Origin: Mycolicibacterium insubricum
GTDB lineage: Bacteria; Actinomycetota; Actinomycetes; Mycobacteriales; Mycobacteriaceae
Direction of reading: 5' to 3'
Assembly: GCF_010731615.1 (NCBI RefSeq)
Contig: NZ_AP022618.1
Span: forward strand, 2,480,001 to 2,544,000
Length of the DNA stretch: 64,000 bases
Every line of letters begins with the position of its first letter. Position 1 is the stretch's first letter. The notes beneath the pieces are model-generated. The model did not search any database, was not told the DNA's origin, and worked only from the letters and a program-made list of their open reading frames with translations. Both the position numbers and the translations under genes were made by a program. Positions 33,604 through 44,450 of this stretch are shown piece by piece.

Positions 33604-34540
33604 TGGGTTCGCGGGTCTTCCCGACGGCCCATACCGCGGCCGTGCCCGCGGTGATGGCGGCGGCCAGCGCGACGTGCACGGCGACCAGGGCCGCGGGCAC
33701 CCCGTTCTCGAACTGAACGACGCCGACCACGCCCTGCAACGCGACCAGGCCCACCAGGACGCCCAGCCGCAGCCGCACCCGCCGGGGTGCCCGCACGGCC
33801 GCCAGCCCGAAGCCCAGGCCCACCAGCAGGCACAGATAGGCCACCAGGAGCCCGCCATGCAGCTGCACCAGCGTGGTGATCTCCACCGCCAGCCGGGCGA
33901 CGGGCCGCTCGACGCTCTTGTCACCGGCATGCGGGCCGGCGGCGGTGACCAGAGTGCCGGTCACCAGAACAGCGGCCAGCGACACCGCGCCGAGTGCGGT
34001 CAGTGCGCGCAGGGGGGCGGGCACCACCCGGACGGGCACGCCGTCGTCGGGCTCGCCGACCTTGATGAACAGCAGTGTCGCCAGCCACACCATCGCCATC
34101 GACACCACCAGGTGCACGGCGACGGTCCACCACAGCAGCCCGGTGCGCACGGTGATCCCGCCGATGACGGCCTGCAGCACGGTCGAGGCCGGCATCAGCC
34201 ACGCGTAGACCAGCACCTCGCGGCGCCGGTGCGCCCGGGTCAGCGCCAGCACCGCGGCGATCGCGGTCGCCACCACCAGGAAGGTCACCATGCGGTTACC
34301 GAACTCGACGGCCTGGTGGATCCGAGGCACCTCGGCGTGCGCGACGGGTACGAAGCTGCCCGGGAAGCACTGCGGCCAGGTGGGGCAACCCAGCCCGGAG
34401 GCGGTCACCCGGACGATCGCGCCGGTGACGGCGATCAGGCCCTGGCTGAGCACCACCAGCGCGGCGATGACCGACTGGGCCCGACGGCTGGGTTCGGGCA
34501 GCAGGTCGACGAGGCGGGTGAACAGTGCTCCGATGGACAC
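33557..34540 (-). CDS. ctaA: Heme A synthase
   Basis: Oxidises heme O to heme A in the membrane. The 327-aa protein has eight hydrophobic helices, paired heme-ligand histidines (RIHQAVEFGNR and VQLHGGLLVAY, plus HLVVSMA and HVALAAA), and the extracytoplasmic cysteine pair in GLGCPTWPQCFPG seen in type with one CXC-like loop. ATG 34540 follows a short leader. The upstream gene is an ABC permease (Rv1457c type), as in M. tuberculosis. Confidence 0.94.
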   Translation of the reverse strand: MSIGALFTRLVDLLPEPSRRAQSVIAALVVLSQGLIAVTGAIVRVTASGLGCPTWPQCFPGSFVPVAHAEVPRIHQAVEFGNRMVTFLVVATAIAAVLALTRAHRRREVLVYAWLMPASTVLQAVIGGITVRTGLLWWTVAVHLVVSMAMVWLATLLFIKVGEPDDGVPVRVVPAPLRALTALGAVSLAAVLVTGTLVTAAGPHAGDKSVERPVARLAVEITTLVQLHGGLLVAYLCLLVGLGFGLAAVRAPRRVRLRLGVLVGLVALQGVVGVVQFENGVPAALVAVHVALAAAITAGTAAVWAVGKTREPIESDAALPGTGVSTA

Positions 34541-34564
34541 CGCCTGATGGTAGCCGAGCCGAAA

Positions 34565-34581
34565 CTACCGACCGTAGTAGA
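34565..34581. promoter_or_regulatory. CTACC-N4-GTAGTAGA motif upstream of ctaA
   Basis: CTACC (34565-34569) and GTAGTAGA (34574-34581) lie 25-41 bp before the ctaA start. An additional GGTAG (34549-34553) forms a second inverted pair with CTACC. The same two blocks, 7 bp apart instead of 4, precede ctaB (29057-29079). Confidence 0.45.
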
Positions 34582-34587
34582 GCCGGA

Positions 34588-35397
34588 TCAGGTGAACCGG
34601 AACCAGCGCAGCGCGCCCGCGCCCGCGACCACACCCCAGACGACCAGCACCGCGATGGCGAACCCGTCCACCGACAGCGTCGCCGCCCGGGTCAGCGCCT
34701 CGGTCAGTGCACCCGAGGGGCTCAGCCGGGCGAAGGACTGCAGCGAGGCGGGGACCAGGCCGGCGTTCGAGGGCAGCACCAGCGCGCCCAGCCCGGCGAA
34801 GACGAACCAGCCCAGGTTGGCCACCGCCAGCACGATCTCGGCGCGCAGCGTGCCGCCCAGCAGCAGGCCGAGCGCGGCGAAGGTCGCCGTGCCCAGCGTG
34901 ATCACCAGCGCGCCGAGTGCCAGGCCGGCCGGGTTCGGCCGCCAGCCCAGGGCCAGTGCGATGCCGCCGAGCAGGATGGCCTGCAGGAACACCGTCGTCA
35001 CCACGGCCAGCGCCTTGCCGGCGATGACCCCCCACACCGGCAGGGCGGTCGCGCCGAGCCGCTTGAGGGCGCCGTAGCGGCGGTCGAAGGCCACCGCGAT
35101 GGCCTGGCCGGTGAACGCCGTCGAGATCACCGCCAGCGCCATGATGGCCGGGGTGAACACCGCCGCCCGGGCGGCCCGGTCGGGCCCGAAGTCACCCAGC
35201 GGCAGCAGGATCATCCCGACCAGCAGGGTGATCGGGATGAACATGGTCAGCAGCAGCTGCTCGCCGTTGCGCAGCAACAGTTTGAGTTCCAGGCCGTACT
35301 GGGCGGCCAGCATCCTCGGCACCGACGACGGCCGGGGGTCCGGCGCGAAGGTGCCGGGCGGGAACAGGGCCTGTTCGGCCCCGGTGGCGTCGGTCAT
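34588..35397 (-). CDS. ABC transporter permease (Rv1457c type)
   Basis: Membrane subunit of a two-gene ABC exporter. The 269-aa protein has six predicted helices and fits the ABC-2 permease family. It starts MTDATGAEQALFPPG at ATG 35397, overlapping the ATPase stop by 4 bp. Substrate unknown; conserved location beside ctaA raises the possibility of a role in heme or cytochrome assembly, but this is inference. Confidence 0.88.
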   Translation of the reverse strand: MTDATGAEQALFPPGTFAPDPRPSSVPRMLAAQYGLELKLLLRNGEQLLLTMFIPITLLVGMILLPLGDFGPDRAARAAVFTPAIMALAVISTAFTGQAIAVAFDRRYGALKRLGATALPVWGVIAGKALAVVTTVFLQAILLGGIALALGWRPNPAGLALGALVITLGTATFAALGLLLGGTLRAEIVLAVANLGWFVFAGLGALVLPSNAGLVPASLQSFARLSPSGALTEALTRAATLSVDGFAIAVLVVWGVVAGAGALRWFRFT

Positions 35398-36326
35398 CGC
35401 AGCTCCCGTCCGGTCAGGTCGAGGAAAACGTCCTCCAGGCTGCGCTGTTCGACGCGCATATTGGTGGCCAGCACGTCCAGCCGGGCGCACCAGGCGGTCA
35501 CGGTGGCCAGCACCTGCGGTTCGATGCAGCCCTCGATCAGATAGTCACCGGTGCCGGTCTCGCTGACCCGGTAGCCCTCCGGCAGCGCCGCGGTCAGCAG
35601 TGCCAGGTCCAGCCGGGGCGGGGCGGAGAACCGCAGCTGGTCCTCGGCACCGGAGCGCATCAGCTCGGCGGGCGTCCCGGCGGCCACCGTCTTGCCGTGG
35701 TCGATGATGACGATCCGGTCGGCGAGTTCCTCGGCCTCGTTGAGGTGATGGGTGGTCAGCACGACGGTCACCCCGTCACGGCGCAGCGCGTCGATCAGCT
35801 CCCACACCACCAGGCGGGCGTGCGCGTCCATCCCGGCCGTCGGCTCGTCGAGAAACACCAGTTCCGGGCGGCCGACGACGGCGCAGGCCAACGCCAGGCG
35901 CTGCTGCTGGCCGCCGGAGAGCCGACGGTAGGTGGTGCCGGCGGCGTCGGTCAGCCCCAGGGTGTCCAGCAGCCACGCCGGATCCAGCGGATCGGCGGAG
36001 TAGGCGGCCACCAGCCGCAGCATCTCCCCGGCCTTGGCGGCCGGATAGCCGCCGCCGCCCTGCAGCATCACGCCGATCCGCGGGCGCAGCCGGGCGTTGT
36101 CGGCCACCGGGTTCAGGCCCAGCACCTCGATGGTCCCGGAGTCGGGGGCGATGAATCCCTCGCACATCTCGACGGTGCTGGTCTTGCCGGCGCCGTTGGG
36201 TCCCAGCAGCGCGAACACCTCGGCGCGTGCGACGTCCAGATCGAGCTCGGACACCGCCGTCGTCGGCCCGTAGCGCTTGCTGACCCCGCGCAGCCGTACT
36301 GCCGGGCCCTCCGATGGCGAACTCAC
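35394..36326 (-). CDS. ABC transporter ATP-binding protein (Rv1458c type)
   Basis: Nucleotide-binding subunit. Walker A LLGPNGAGKTST, signature RLSGGQQQRLALA, Walker B LVFLDEPTAGMD and the H-loop TTHHLNEAEE are intact. A C-terminal domain (about 225-310) resembles the DUF4162-like extension of drug-exporter ATPases. It is 310 aa. GTG 36326 lies 8 nt after a -10 hexamer, suggesting a leaderless message. It pairs with the permease immediately downstream. Confidence 0.92.
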   Translation of the reverse strand: MSSPSEGPAVRLRGVSKRYGPTTAVSELDLDVARAEVFALLGPNGAGKTSTVEMCEGFIAPDSGTIEVLGLNPVADNARLRPRIGVMLQGGGGYPAAKAGEMLRLVAAYSADPLDPAWLLDTLGLTDAAGTTYRRLSGGQQQRLALACAVVGRPELVFLDEPTAGMDAHARLVVWELIDALRRDGVTVVLTTHHLNEAEELADRIVIIDHGKTVAAGTPAELMRSGAEDQLRFSAPPRLDLALLTAALPEGYRVSETGTGDYLIEGCIEPQVLATVTAWCARLDVLATNMRVEQRSLEDVFLDLTGRELR

Positions 36327-36334
36327 GGTGATCC

Positions 36335-36340
36335 AGCGTA
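36335..36340 (-). promoter_or_regulatory. -10 element of the Rv1458c-type ABC operon (leaderless layout)
   Basis: TACGCT on the minus strand ends 8 nt before GTG 36326. It lies between that gene and the end of mptB on the same strand. Confidence 0.45.
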
Positions 36341-36342
36341 GG

Positions 36343-38007
36343 TCACGGCGCTTGCGCCTCCACCGGCCGCCGCCAGGGCAGTTGCCGGTGGGTGAGTACC
36401 ACCAGGGCGGCGACGATCAGGGCGCTGGCCGCAGTGGCGTAGGCGATCTGGAACAGGGTGAAACGGTCACCGTTGGCGGTGGGACCGAAAATGCCGACGA
36501 CCAGCGACACCACGATCGCCGCGATGCGGAACCGGGGCCGCGACGCCCAGCAGGCCAGCGGGATGATCGCCCACAGCAGGTACCACGGCTGCACCACGGG
36601 GAACAGCAGCACCGTGGCGCCGAGCGCGACGCCCAGGCCGCCGACCGGGTGCAGCCGGCCGCGCAGCACGGCGACCAGCAGCCAGCTGACCACCACCGCG
36701 ATGATCAGCACGCCGATGGCGCGGGTCAGCGACAACACCGCCGTGGTGTGGTCACCCAGCCCCAGCAGGATGCCGATCTGCCCAGAGCCCAGCGCCAGCA
36801 GCGTCGGCGGCGACATCCAGCTGCGCACCACATTCGCCGTCCCGAGGGTGAACAGCCAGCCGAAGCCCAGCCCGCTGGCCCAGCCGACCGCGGCCATCAC
36901 GGCCAGCGACAGGGTGCCCAGGCTGGTGCAGGAGATCAGGAACGCCTTGACGGTGCCGCCCCAGCGGTGCGCCAGCGCCATCGCGACGAACCCGAGCGCC
37001 AGTAGCGACGGCAGCTTGACCTGCGAGGACAGCGTGATCAGCACCGCGCCCAGCAGCAGCTCGGCCAACGGGACCCAGCTTCGCCAAGTCTGTCGGTCAG
37101 TGGGCCAGGCCAGCGGCCGGGGCACCAGCCGCCGGTGCGAATCGATGCCGCGCAATGCGAACTCGGTGCCGGCCAGCATCAGGCCCAGCATCAGCGCTTC
37201 GTTGTGGATGCCGGCAACCAGGTGCATCAGCAGCAGCGGGTTGGTGGCGCCCAGCCATAGTGCGCTGACCTCGGCGACCCCGCAGCGCCGCGCCAGCCGG
37301 GGGATCGCCCAGACGATCATCAGCACGCCGACCAGCACGATCAGCCGGTGGCAGAGCACCGCGGCGACGATGTTCTCGCCGGTCAGGTCGGAGATGTCGC
37401 GGCCGATCCACAGAAACAGCGGCCCGTACGGCGCCGGGGTGTCGCGCCACATGCTCGGCACCGACAGGGTGAAGACGTGGCCGAGTCCCAGGCCGGGGGC
37501 GGGCCCCACCGCGTAGGGGTCCAGGCCCTTGCTGGCGATCTCGCTCTGGGCCAGGTAGGAGTAGACGTCCTTGCTGTACATCGGCGGGGCGACCAGCAGC
37601 GGCAGCATCCACAGCAGCAGCGTGCGGTCCAGATCGGCTCGGGACATCAGCCGCGGGCTGCCCACCGGGGAGCGCGGGCCGAGCGCGAAGCGGCCCAGCA
37701 GCAGCCAGGCAAGGGCCATCATCACCGCGCCGGTGGTGGTCATGGTCAGCGACACCGTCTGCAGCCGCGACGGCAGGTTGAGCAGCCGGACCCCGAACGT
37801 CGGGTCCTGCACTACCGGACGGGCCCCGGCACCCAGCGCCCCGATGGCCATCAGCATCGTTCCGGTCGCGCCGAAGATCCGGGTGCGGCGCATGGTGCGC
37901 AACTCGCCGGCGTTCAGCGGTGCGCCGACCGCCCGCTCGTCGCCGTGCCACCGATTGATCGACGTGCTCAGCGCCTGCGAGGACAGCGCGGATCGGCGGG
38001 GTGCCAC
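36343..38007 (-). CDS. mptB: Alpha-(1->6)-mannopyranosyltransferase MptB
   Basis: Polyprenyl-phosphomannose-dependent mannosyltransferase of the GT-C fold that primes the mannan core of lipomannan and lipoarabinomannan. The 554-aa protein has about 13 hydrophobic helices and the modified GT-C loop region SKDVYSYLAQSEIASKGLDPY after the first helices, as in Rv1459c. The DTPAPYGPLFLWIGR block is also typical. GTG 38007 lies 6 nt after a TAGGCT hexamer. It is divergent from sufR. Confidence 0.92.
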   Translation of the reverse strand: MAPRRSALSSQALSTSINRWHGDERAVGAPLNAGELRTMRRTRIFGATGTMLMAIGALGAGARPVVQDPTFGVRLLNLPSRLQTVSLTMTTTGAVMMALAWLLLGRFALGPRSPVGSPRLMSRADLDRTLLLWMLPLLVAPPMYSKDVYSYLAQSEIASKGLDPYAVGPAPGLGLGHVFTLSVPSMWRDTPAPYGPLFLWIGRDISDLTGENIVAAVLCHRLIVLVGVLMIVWAIPRLARRCGVAEVSALWLGATNPLLLMHLVAGIHNEALMLGLMLAGTEFALRGIDSHRRLVPRPLAWPTDRQTWRSWVPLAELLLGAVLITLSSQVKLPSLLALGFVAMALAHRWGGTVKAFLISCTSLGTLSLAVMAAVGWASGLGFGWLFTLGTANVVRSWMSPPTLLALGSGQIGILLGLGDHTTAVLSLTRAIGVLIIAVVVSWLLVAVLRGRLHPVGGLGVALGATVLLFPVVQPWYLLWAIIPLACWASRPRFRIAAIVVSLVVGIFGPTANGDRFTLFQIAYATAASALIVAALVVLTHRQLPWRRPVEAQAP

Positions 38008-38013
38008 CCGGGC

Positions 38014-38019
38014 AGCCTA
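38014..38019 (-). promoter_or_regulatory. mptB -10 element (leaderless layout)
   Basis: TAGGCT on the minus strand ends 6 nt before GTG 38007. Confidence 0.6.
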
Positions 38020-38030
38020 GCGCCCGAGGC

Positions 38031-38049
38031 AGGTAAGGGTGCCCTTGCT
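38031..38049. promoter_or_regulatory. Weak iron-box-like palindrome between mptB and sufR
   Basis: AGGTAAGGGTGCCCTTGCT contains the imperfect palindrome GTAAGGGTGCCCTTGC (38033-38048). Aligned to the IdeR/DtxR consensus it matches only about 11 of 19 positions, so iron control is a weak suggestion. Confidence 0.3.
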
Positions 38050-38072
38050 GGACCGGCTCGCGGAATTGCGCC

Positions 38073-38087
38073 ACACTGATGTTGTGA
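38073..38087 (+). promoter_or_regulatory. SufR-type operator over the sufR start
   Basis: ACACTGATGTTGTGA fits ACACT-N5-TGTGA, the inverted repeat I recall as the M. tuberculosis SufR target. It covers the GTG start at 38084. CACACT (38072-38077) ends 6 nt before that GTG and could be the -10, so bound SufR would block its own operon. Confidence 0.6.
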
Positions 38088-38791
38088 AATTCGTTCCCGG
38101 GGTTGTTCCCGCGGCACCCGCAGTGGCGCCCGCGGCCGGTGACGGTCACACCCGCCGGGCCATCATCCAGCTGCTGCTGGAATCCGGGCCCATCACCGCC
38201 GGTGGCATCTCGGCCCAGCTCGGGCTGTCGGCCGCCGGTGTCCGTCGGCACCTGGACGCTCTGATCGAAGCCGGCGACGCCCAGGCGAACGCGGCGGCGG
38301 CCTGGCAGCAGGAGGGCCGGGGCCGGCCCGCCAAGCGGTATCTGCTGACCGCGGCCGGCCGGGCCAAGCTCGAACACGCTTATGACGACCTGGCCTCGGC
38401 GGCCATGCGGCAGTTGCGGGAGATCGGCGGCGACGACGCCGTGCGCACCTTCGCCCGGCGCCGCATCGACGCGATCCTGGAAACCGTGGCACCGGCCGCC
38501 GACGAGGACGAAGAGACCGTCGAACGGACGGCCGAACAGATCGCAGCGGCGCTGACCGGCGCCGGCTATGTCACCAGCACCACGCCGGTGGGCGGGCCCA
38601 TCCGCGGCGTGCAGATCTGCCAGCACCACTGCCCGGTATCGCATGTCGCGAGCCAGTTCCCGGAACTGTGCGACGCCGAGGCGCAGGCGATGTCGGAGCT
38701 GCTGGGCACCCACGTCCAGCGGCTGGCCACCATCGTCAACGGCGACTGCGCCTGTACCACCCACGTACCGCTGGCCCCGACCGCCCACTAG
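38084..38791 (+). CDS. sufR: Fe-S cluster biogenesis repressor SufR
   Basis: DeoR/ArsR-like winged-helix repressor that holds an Fe-S cluster and controls the suf operon. The HTH region is at about residues 20-70 ([28 protein letters not shown]). C-terminal candidate cluster ligands are C179 and C183 in CQHHC, C196, and C222 and C224 in GDCACTTHV. It is 235 aa from GTG 38084; an upstream GTG at 38039 would add 15 residues. First gene of sufR-B-D-C-S-U-T. Confidence 0.92.
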   Translation: MKFVPGVVPAAPAVAPAAGDGHTRRAIIQLLLESGPITAGGISAQLGLSAAGVRRHLDALIEAGDAQANAAAAWQQEGRGRPAKRYLLTAAGRAKLEHAYDDLASAAMRQLREIGGDDAVRTFARRRIDAILETVAPAADEDEETVERTAEQIAAALTGAGYVTSTTPVGGPIRGVQICQHHCPVSHVASQFPELCDAEAQAMSELLGTHVQRLATIVNGDCACTTHVPLAPTAH

Positions 38792-38856
38792 CAGTAGCAG
38801 TACCTTCGGCACAGCCCCGCGCCGAAGCACCGACGAACGAAAAGAGGAGCGTCGCA

Positions 38857-40302
38857 ATGACTCTCACACCGGAGGCGGAAACCGTCACGGGGCCGATGTC
38901 GCAGGAAGAGGCACTGGCGTCACTGGGGCACTATGACTACGGCTGGTCGGATTCCGATACCGCCGGCGCCGCGGCCACCCGGGGGCTGTCCGAAGCGGTG
39001 GTCCGCGACATCTCCGCGAAGAAGAACGAGCCGGAGTGGATGCTCGACATCCGGCTCCGGGCGCTCCGCACCTTCGAGAAGAAGCCGATGCCCAACTGGG
39101 GTGCCAACCTCGACGGCATCGACTTCGACAACATCAAGTACTTCGTGCGGTCCACCGAGAAGCAGGCGGGGTCCTGGGAGGAGCTGCCCGAGGACATCCG
39201 CAACACCTATGACCGCCTGGGCATCCCGGAGGCCGAAAAGCAGCGGCTGGTCGCCGGTGTCGCGGCCCAGTACGAGAGCGAAGTGGTGTACCACCAGATC
39301 CGCGAGGACCTGGAGGCCCAGGGCGTGATCTTCCTGGACACCGACTCCGGGCTGCGGGAGTACCCGGAGATCTTCAAGGAACACTTCGGCACCGTCATCC
39401 CCGCCGGCGACAACAAGTTCTCCGCGCTGAACACCGCGGTCTGGTCCGGCGGATCGTTCATCTACGTCCCGCCCGGCGTGCACGTCGACATCCCGCTGCA
39501 GGCCTACTTCCGGATCAACACCGAGAACATGGGCCAGTTCGAGCGGACGCTGATCATCGCCGACGAGAACTCCTACGTGCACTACGTCGAGGGTTGCACC
39601 GCGCCGATCTACAAGAGCGATTCGCTGCACTCGGCCGTCGTCGAGATCATCGTCAAGCCCGGTGCGCGCGTTCGGTACACCACCATCCAGAACTGGTCGA
39701 ACAACGTCTACAACCTGGTCACCAAGCGGGCCCGGGCCGAGGCCGGCGCCACCATGGAGTGGATCGACGGCAACATCGGCTCCAAGGTCACCATGAAGTA
39801 CCCGGCGGTGTGGATGACCGGCGAGCACGCCAAGGGCGAGGTGCTCTCGGTGGCGTTCGCCGGCGAGGGCCAGCACCAGGACACCGGGGCCAAGATGCTG
39901 CATTTGGCGCCCAACACCAGCTCCAACATCGTGAGCAAGTCGGTCGCCCGCGGCGGCGGCCGGTCCTCCTACCGCGGGCTGGTGCAGATCAACAAGGGTG
40001 CGCACGGCTCCAAGGCCAGCGTGAAATGCGATGCGCTGCTGGTGGATACCATCAGCCGCTCCGACACCTACCCCTACGTCGACATCCGCGAGGACGACGT
40101 CACCATGGGGCACGAGGCGACGGTGTCGAAGGTCAGCGACAACCAGCTGTTCTACCTGCGCAGCCGCGGACTGACCGAGGACGAGGCGATGGCGATGGTG
40201 GTCCGCGGGTTCGTCGAGCCGATCGCCAAGGAACTGCCGATGGAGTACGCGCTGGAGCTCAACCGGCTGATCGAGCTGCAGATGGAAGGCGCGGTCGGAT
40301 AA
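38857..40302 (+). CDS. sufB: Fe-S cluster scaffold protein SufB
   Basis: Scaffold subunit of the SufBCD complex on which Fe-S clusters are built. The 481-aa protein is uninterrupted; in M. tuberculosis the homologue Rv1461 carries an intein, absent here. Conserved C-terminal core blocks include [32 protein letters not shown] and [22 protein letters not shown] 38857 follows AAGAGGAGCGTCGCA. It overlaps sufD by 1 bp (TAATG). Confidence 0.96.
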   Translation: MTLTPEAETVTGPMSQEEALASLGHYDYGWSDSDTAGAAATRGLSEAVVRDISAKKNEPEWMLDIRLRALRTFEKKPMPNWGANLDGIDFDNIKYFVRSTEKQAGSWEELPEDIRNTYDRLGIPEAEKQRLVAGVAAQYESEVVYHQIREDLEAQGVIFLDTDSGLREYPEIFKEHFGTVIPAGDNKFSALNTAVWSGGSFIYVPPGVHVDIPLQAYFRINTENMGQFERTLIIADENSYVHYVEGCTAPIYKSDSLHSAVVEIIVKPGARVRYTTIQNWSNNVYNLVTKRARAEAGATMEWIDGNIGSKVTMKYPAVWMTGEHAKGEVLSVAFAGEGQHQDTGAKMLHLAPNTSSNIVSKSVARGGGRSSYRGLVQINKGAHGSKASVKCDALLVDTISRSDTYPYVDIREDDVTMGHEATVSKVSDNQLFYLRSRGLTEDEAMAMVVRGFVEPIAKELPMEYALELNRLIELQMEGAVG

Positions 40303-41476
40303 TGGCACAACTGGAAGCCACGCCCGGCGCACCGGTCGTGGTCAACAAGGGCGAGCTCTTCTCCTCCTTCGACGTCAACGCCTTCGAGGTACCCGGCGGG
40401 CGCGACGAGAACTGGCGGTTCACCCCGCTGCGGCGGCTGCGCGGCCTGCACGACGGCTCGGCCACGCCGACGGGGCACGCGACGATCACCGTCACCGAAG
40501 CGCCCGGCGTGCGGACCGAAACCGTCGGCCGCGATGACCAGCGGCTCGGCCAGGGCGGAGTGCCCACGGATCGAGTTGCCGCCCAGGCATTCTCGTCATT
40601 CGACTCGGCGACCGTGGTCACCGTCGAACGTGGCGCCGAAGTCGAGCACGCCGTCCGGATCACCATCGACGGCCCCGGCGAGGGCGAGGTGGCCTACGGG
40701 CACCTGCAGATCCGCGTCGAGGAACTCGCCCGGGCGATCGTCGTCGTCGACCTGCGCGGCAGCGGCACCTACGCCGACAACGTCGAACTGATCGTCGGCG
40801 ACGCCGCCGCACTCGGGGTCATCTGGATCGCCGACTGGGCGCCGGACATGGTGCAGGTCAGCGCCCACCACGCCAAACTGGGCCGCGACGCCCGGTTCGG
40901 GCACGTCAACGTCACCCTCGGCGGCGACGTGGTGCGCACCGCGATCACCACCCGGTTCACCGCCCCGGGCGGGGACGCCCAGCTGCTCGGCACCTACTTC
41001 GCCGACGACGGCCAGTTTTTCGAATCTCGGTTGCTGGTCGACCACACCCACCCCAACTGCCGCTCCGACGTGCTCTACAAGGGTGCGGTGCAAGGGGATC
41101 CGGAGTCGCGGCGGCCCGACGCGCACACCGTGTGGATCGGCGACGTGCTGATCCGCGCCGAAGCCACCGGCACCGACACCTTCGAGGTCAACCGCAACCT
41201 GCTGCTCACCGACGGTGCCCGCGCCGACTCGGTGCCCAACCTGGAGATCGAGACCGGCGAGATCGTCGGCGCTGGGCACGCCAGCGCCACCGGACGTTTC
41301 GACGACGAGCAGCTGTTCTACCTGAGGGCCCGGGGCATTCCCGAAGACCAGGCCCGCCGGCTGGTGGTCCGCGGATTCTTCAACGAGATCATCACCAAGA
41401 TCGCGGTGCCGGCCGTCCGGGATCGCCTCACCGCCGCCATCGAACACGAGCTGGAACTCACCGAATCGAGAATGTC

Positions 41477-41480
<4 letters not shown>
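40302..41480 (+). CDS. sufD: Fe-S cluster assembly protein SufD
   Basis: Partner of SufB in the SufBC2D scaffold. The 392-aa protein shares the beta-helix core with SufB; HPNCRSDVLYKGAVQG and GHASATGRFDDEQLFYLRARGI are SufD-type blocks, with the conserved His/Cys near the interface. The start codon overlaps the sufB stop. It overlaps sufC by 4 bp. Confidence 0.94.
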
Positions 41481-43518
<2,038 letters not shown>

Positions 43519-43521
43519 ACC

Positions 43522-44010
43522 GTGCGACTGGAACAGATGTACCAGGACGTGATCCTGGACCACTACAAACACCCGCACCACCGCGGGCTGCGCGATCCGT
43601 TCGACGCCCAGGTACATCACGTCAACCCGACCTGCGGTGACGAGATCACCCTGCGGGTCACGCTGTCCGACGACGGCCAGACGGTCAACGACGTGTCCTA
43701 CGACGGGCAGGGCTGCTCGATCAGCCAGGCCGCGACCTCGGTGCTCGCCGACGAGGTGATCGGCGAAACCGTCGGCGACGCACTGAAAACCGTGACCGCC
43801 TTCCAGGAGATGATCTCCTCGCGCGGCACCATCGCCGGCGACGAGGATCTCATCGGCGACGGCGTCGCCTTCGCCGGCGTCGCCAAGTACCCGGCCCGGG
43901 TCAAGTGTGCGCTGCTGGGCTGGATGGCTTTCAAAGATGCGCTGGCCCAGGCCAGCGGGGAAAAACATGCGCTGGCAGCCCGGACACGATCAAAGGAGAC
44001 GGCCGAATGA
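43522..44010 (+). CDS. sufU: Zinc-dependent sulfurtransferase SufU
   Basis: Accepts sulfur from SufS in Gram-positive-type systems. The three zinc-ligand cysteines are in NPTCGDEI, GQGCSISQAA and RVKCALLGW. It is 162 aa, normal length. The GTG follows GAGCTGAACC just after sufS. It overlaps sufT by 4 bp. Confidence 0.95.
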   Translation: MRLEQMYQDVILDHYKHPHHRGLRDPFDAQVHHVNPTCGDEITLRVTLSDDGQTVNDVSYDGQGCSISQAATSVLADEVIGETVGDALKTVTAFQEMISSRGTIAGDEDLIGDGVAFAGVAKYPARVKCALLGWMAFKDALAQASGEKHALAARTRSKETAE

Positions 44011-44351
44011 GCACCCTGACGCCCGAAGAGCAGTTGCTGGTCGATGTCGAGGAGGCCATGCGCGACGTGGTGGACCCCGAGCTGGGCATCAACGTGGTGG
44101 ACCTGGGCTTGGTCTACGGGCTCAACGTCGAGCAGGGCGAGCCCGGCAAGATCGCGTTGATCGACATGACCCTAACGTCCCCGGCCTGCCCGCTCACCGA
44201 TGTCATCGAGGACCAGACCCGCACCGCGCTGGTGGGCGCGGGCCTGGTCAGCGAGATCCGGCTGAACTGGGTGTGGAACCCGCCGTGGGGCCCGGACAAG
44301 ATCACCGACGACGGCCGCGAGCAGCTCCGGGCCCTGGGCTTCACCGTTTAG
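44007..44351 (+). CDS. sufT: SufT / MIP18-family protein
   Basis: DUF59 (MIP18) domain protein helping Fe-S cluster maturation. The 114-aa protein shows DVVDPELGINVVDLGLVYGL and the reactive cysteine in TLTSPACPLTDVIEDQ. It ends the suf operon; 99 bp later a separately regulated thioredoxin gene begins. Confidence 0.94.
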   Translation: MSTLTPEEQLLVDVEEAMRDVVDPELGINVVDLGLVYGLNVEQGEPGKIALIDMTLTSPACPLTDVIEDQTRTALVGAGLVSEIRLNWVWNPPWGPDKITDDGREQLRALGFTV

Positions 44352-44389
44352 CGACTTCGGGCCCCGAATTCTCGACACCTCTCCCGCAT

Positions 44390-44405
44390 ATACCCCGTGG
44401 GGTAT
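44390..44405. promoter_or_regulatory. CsoR/CstR-type operator at the trxA promoter
   Basis: ATACCCCGTGGGGTAT has exact 7-bp inverted arms (ATACCCC/GGGGTAT) around a 2-bp centre. This G/C tract with flanking TA is the style of operators bound by CsoR-family copper or persulfide sensors. It overlaps the -10 hexamer TATGAT (44403-44408). Confidence 0.55.
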
Positions 44406-44408
44406 GAT
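44403..44408 (+). promoter_or_regulatory. trxA -10 element
   Basis: TATGAT is close to TATAAT and would start transcription near 44415, giving a leader of about 36 nt that carries TAGGAGAG just before the GTG at 44451. Confidence 0.55.
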
Positions 44409-44450
44409 ATCTCTGGGAACAACGCCGTTCCCGTCGGTGTTAGGAGAGAC

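Noticed and set aside
38857..40302. Intein in SufB
   Set aside because: Reading frame and family blocks are contiguous at 481 aa.
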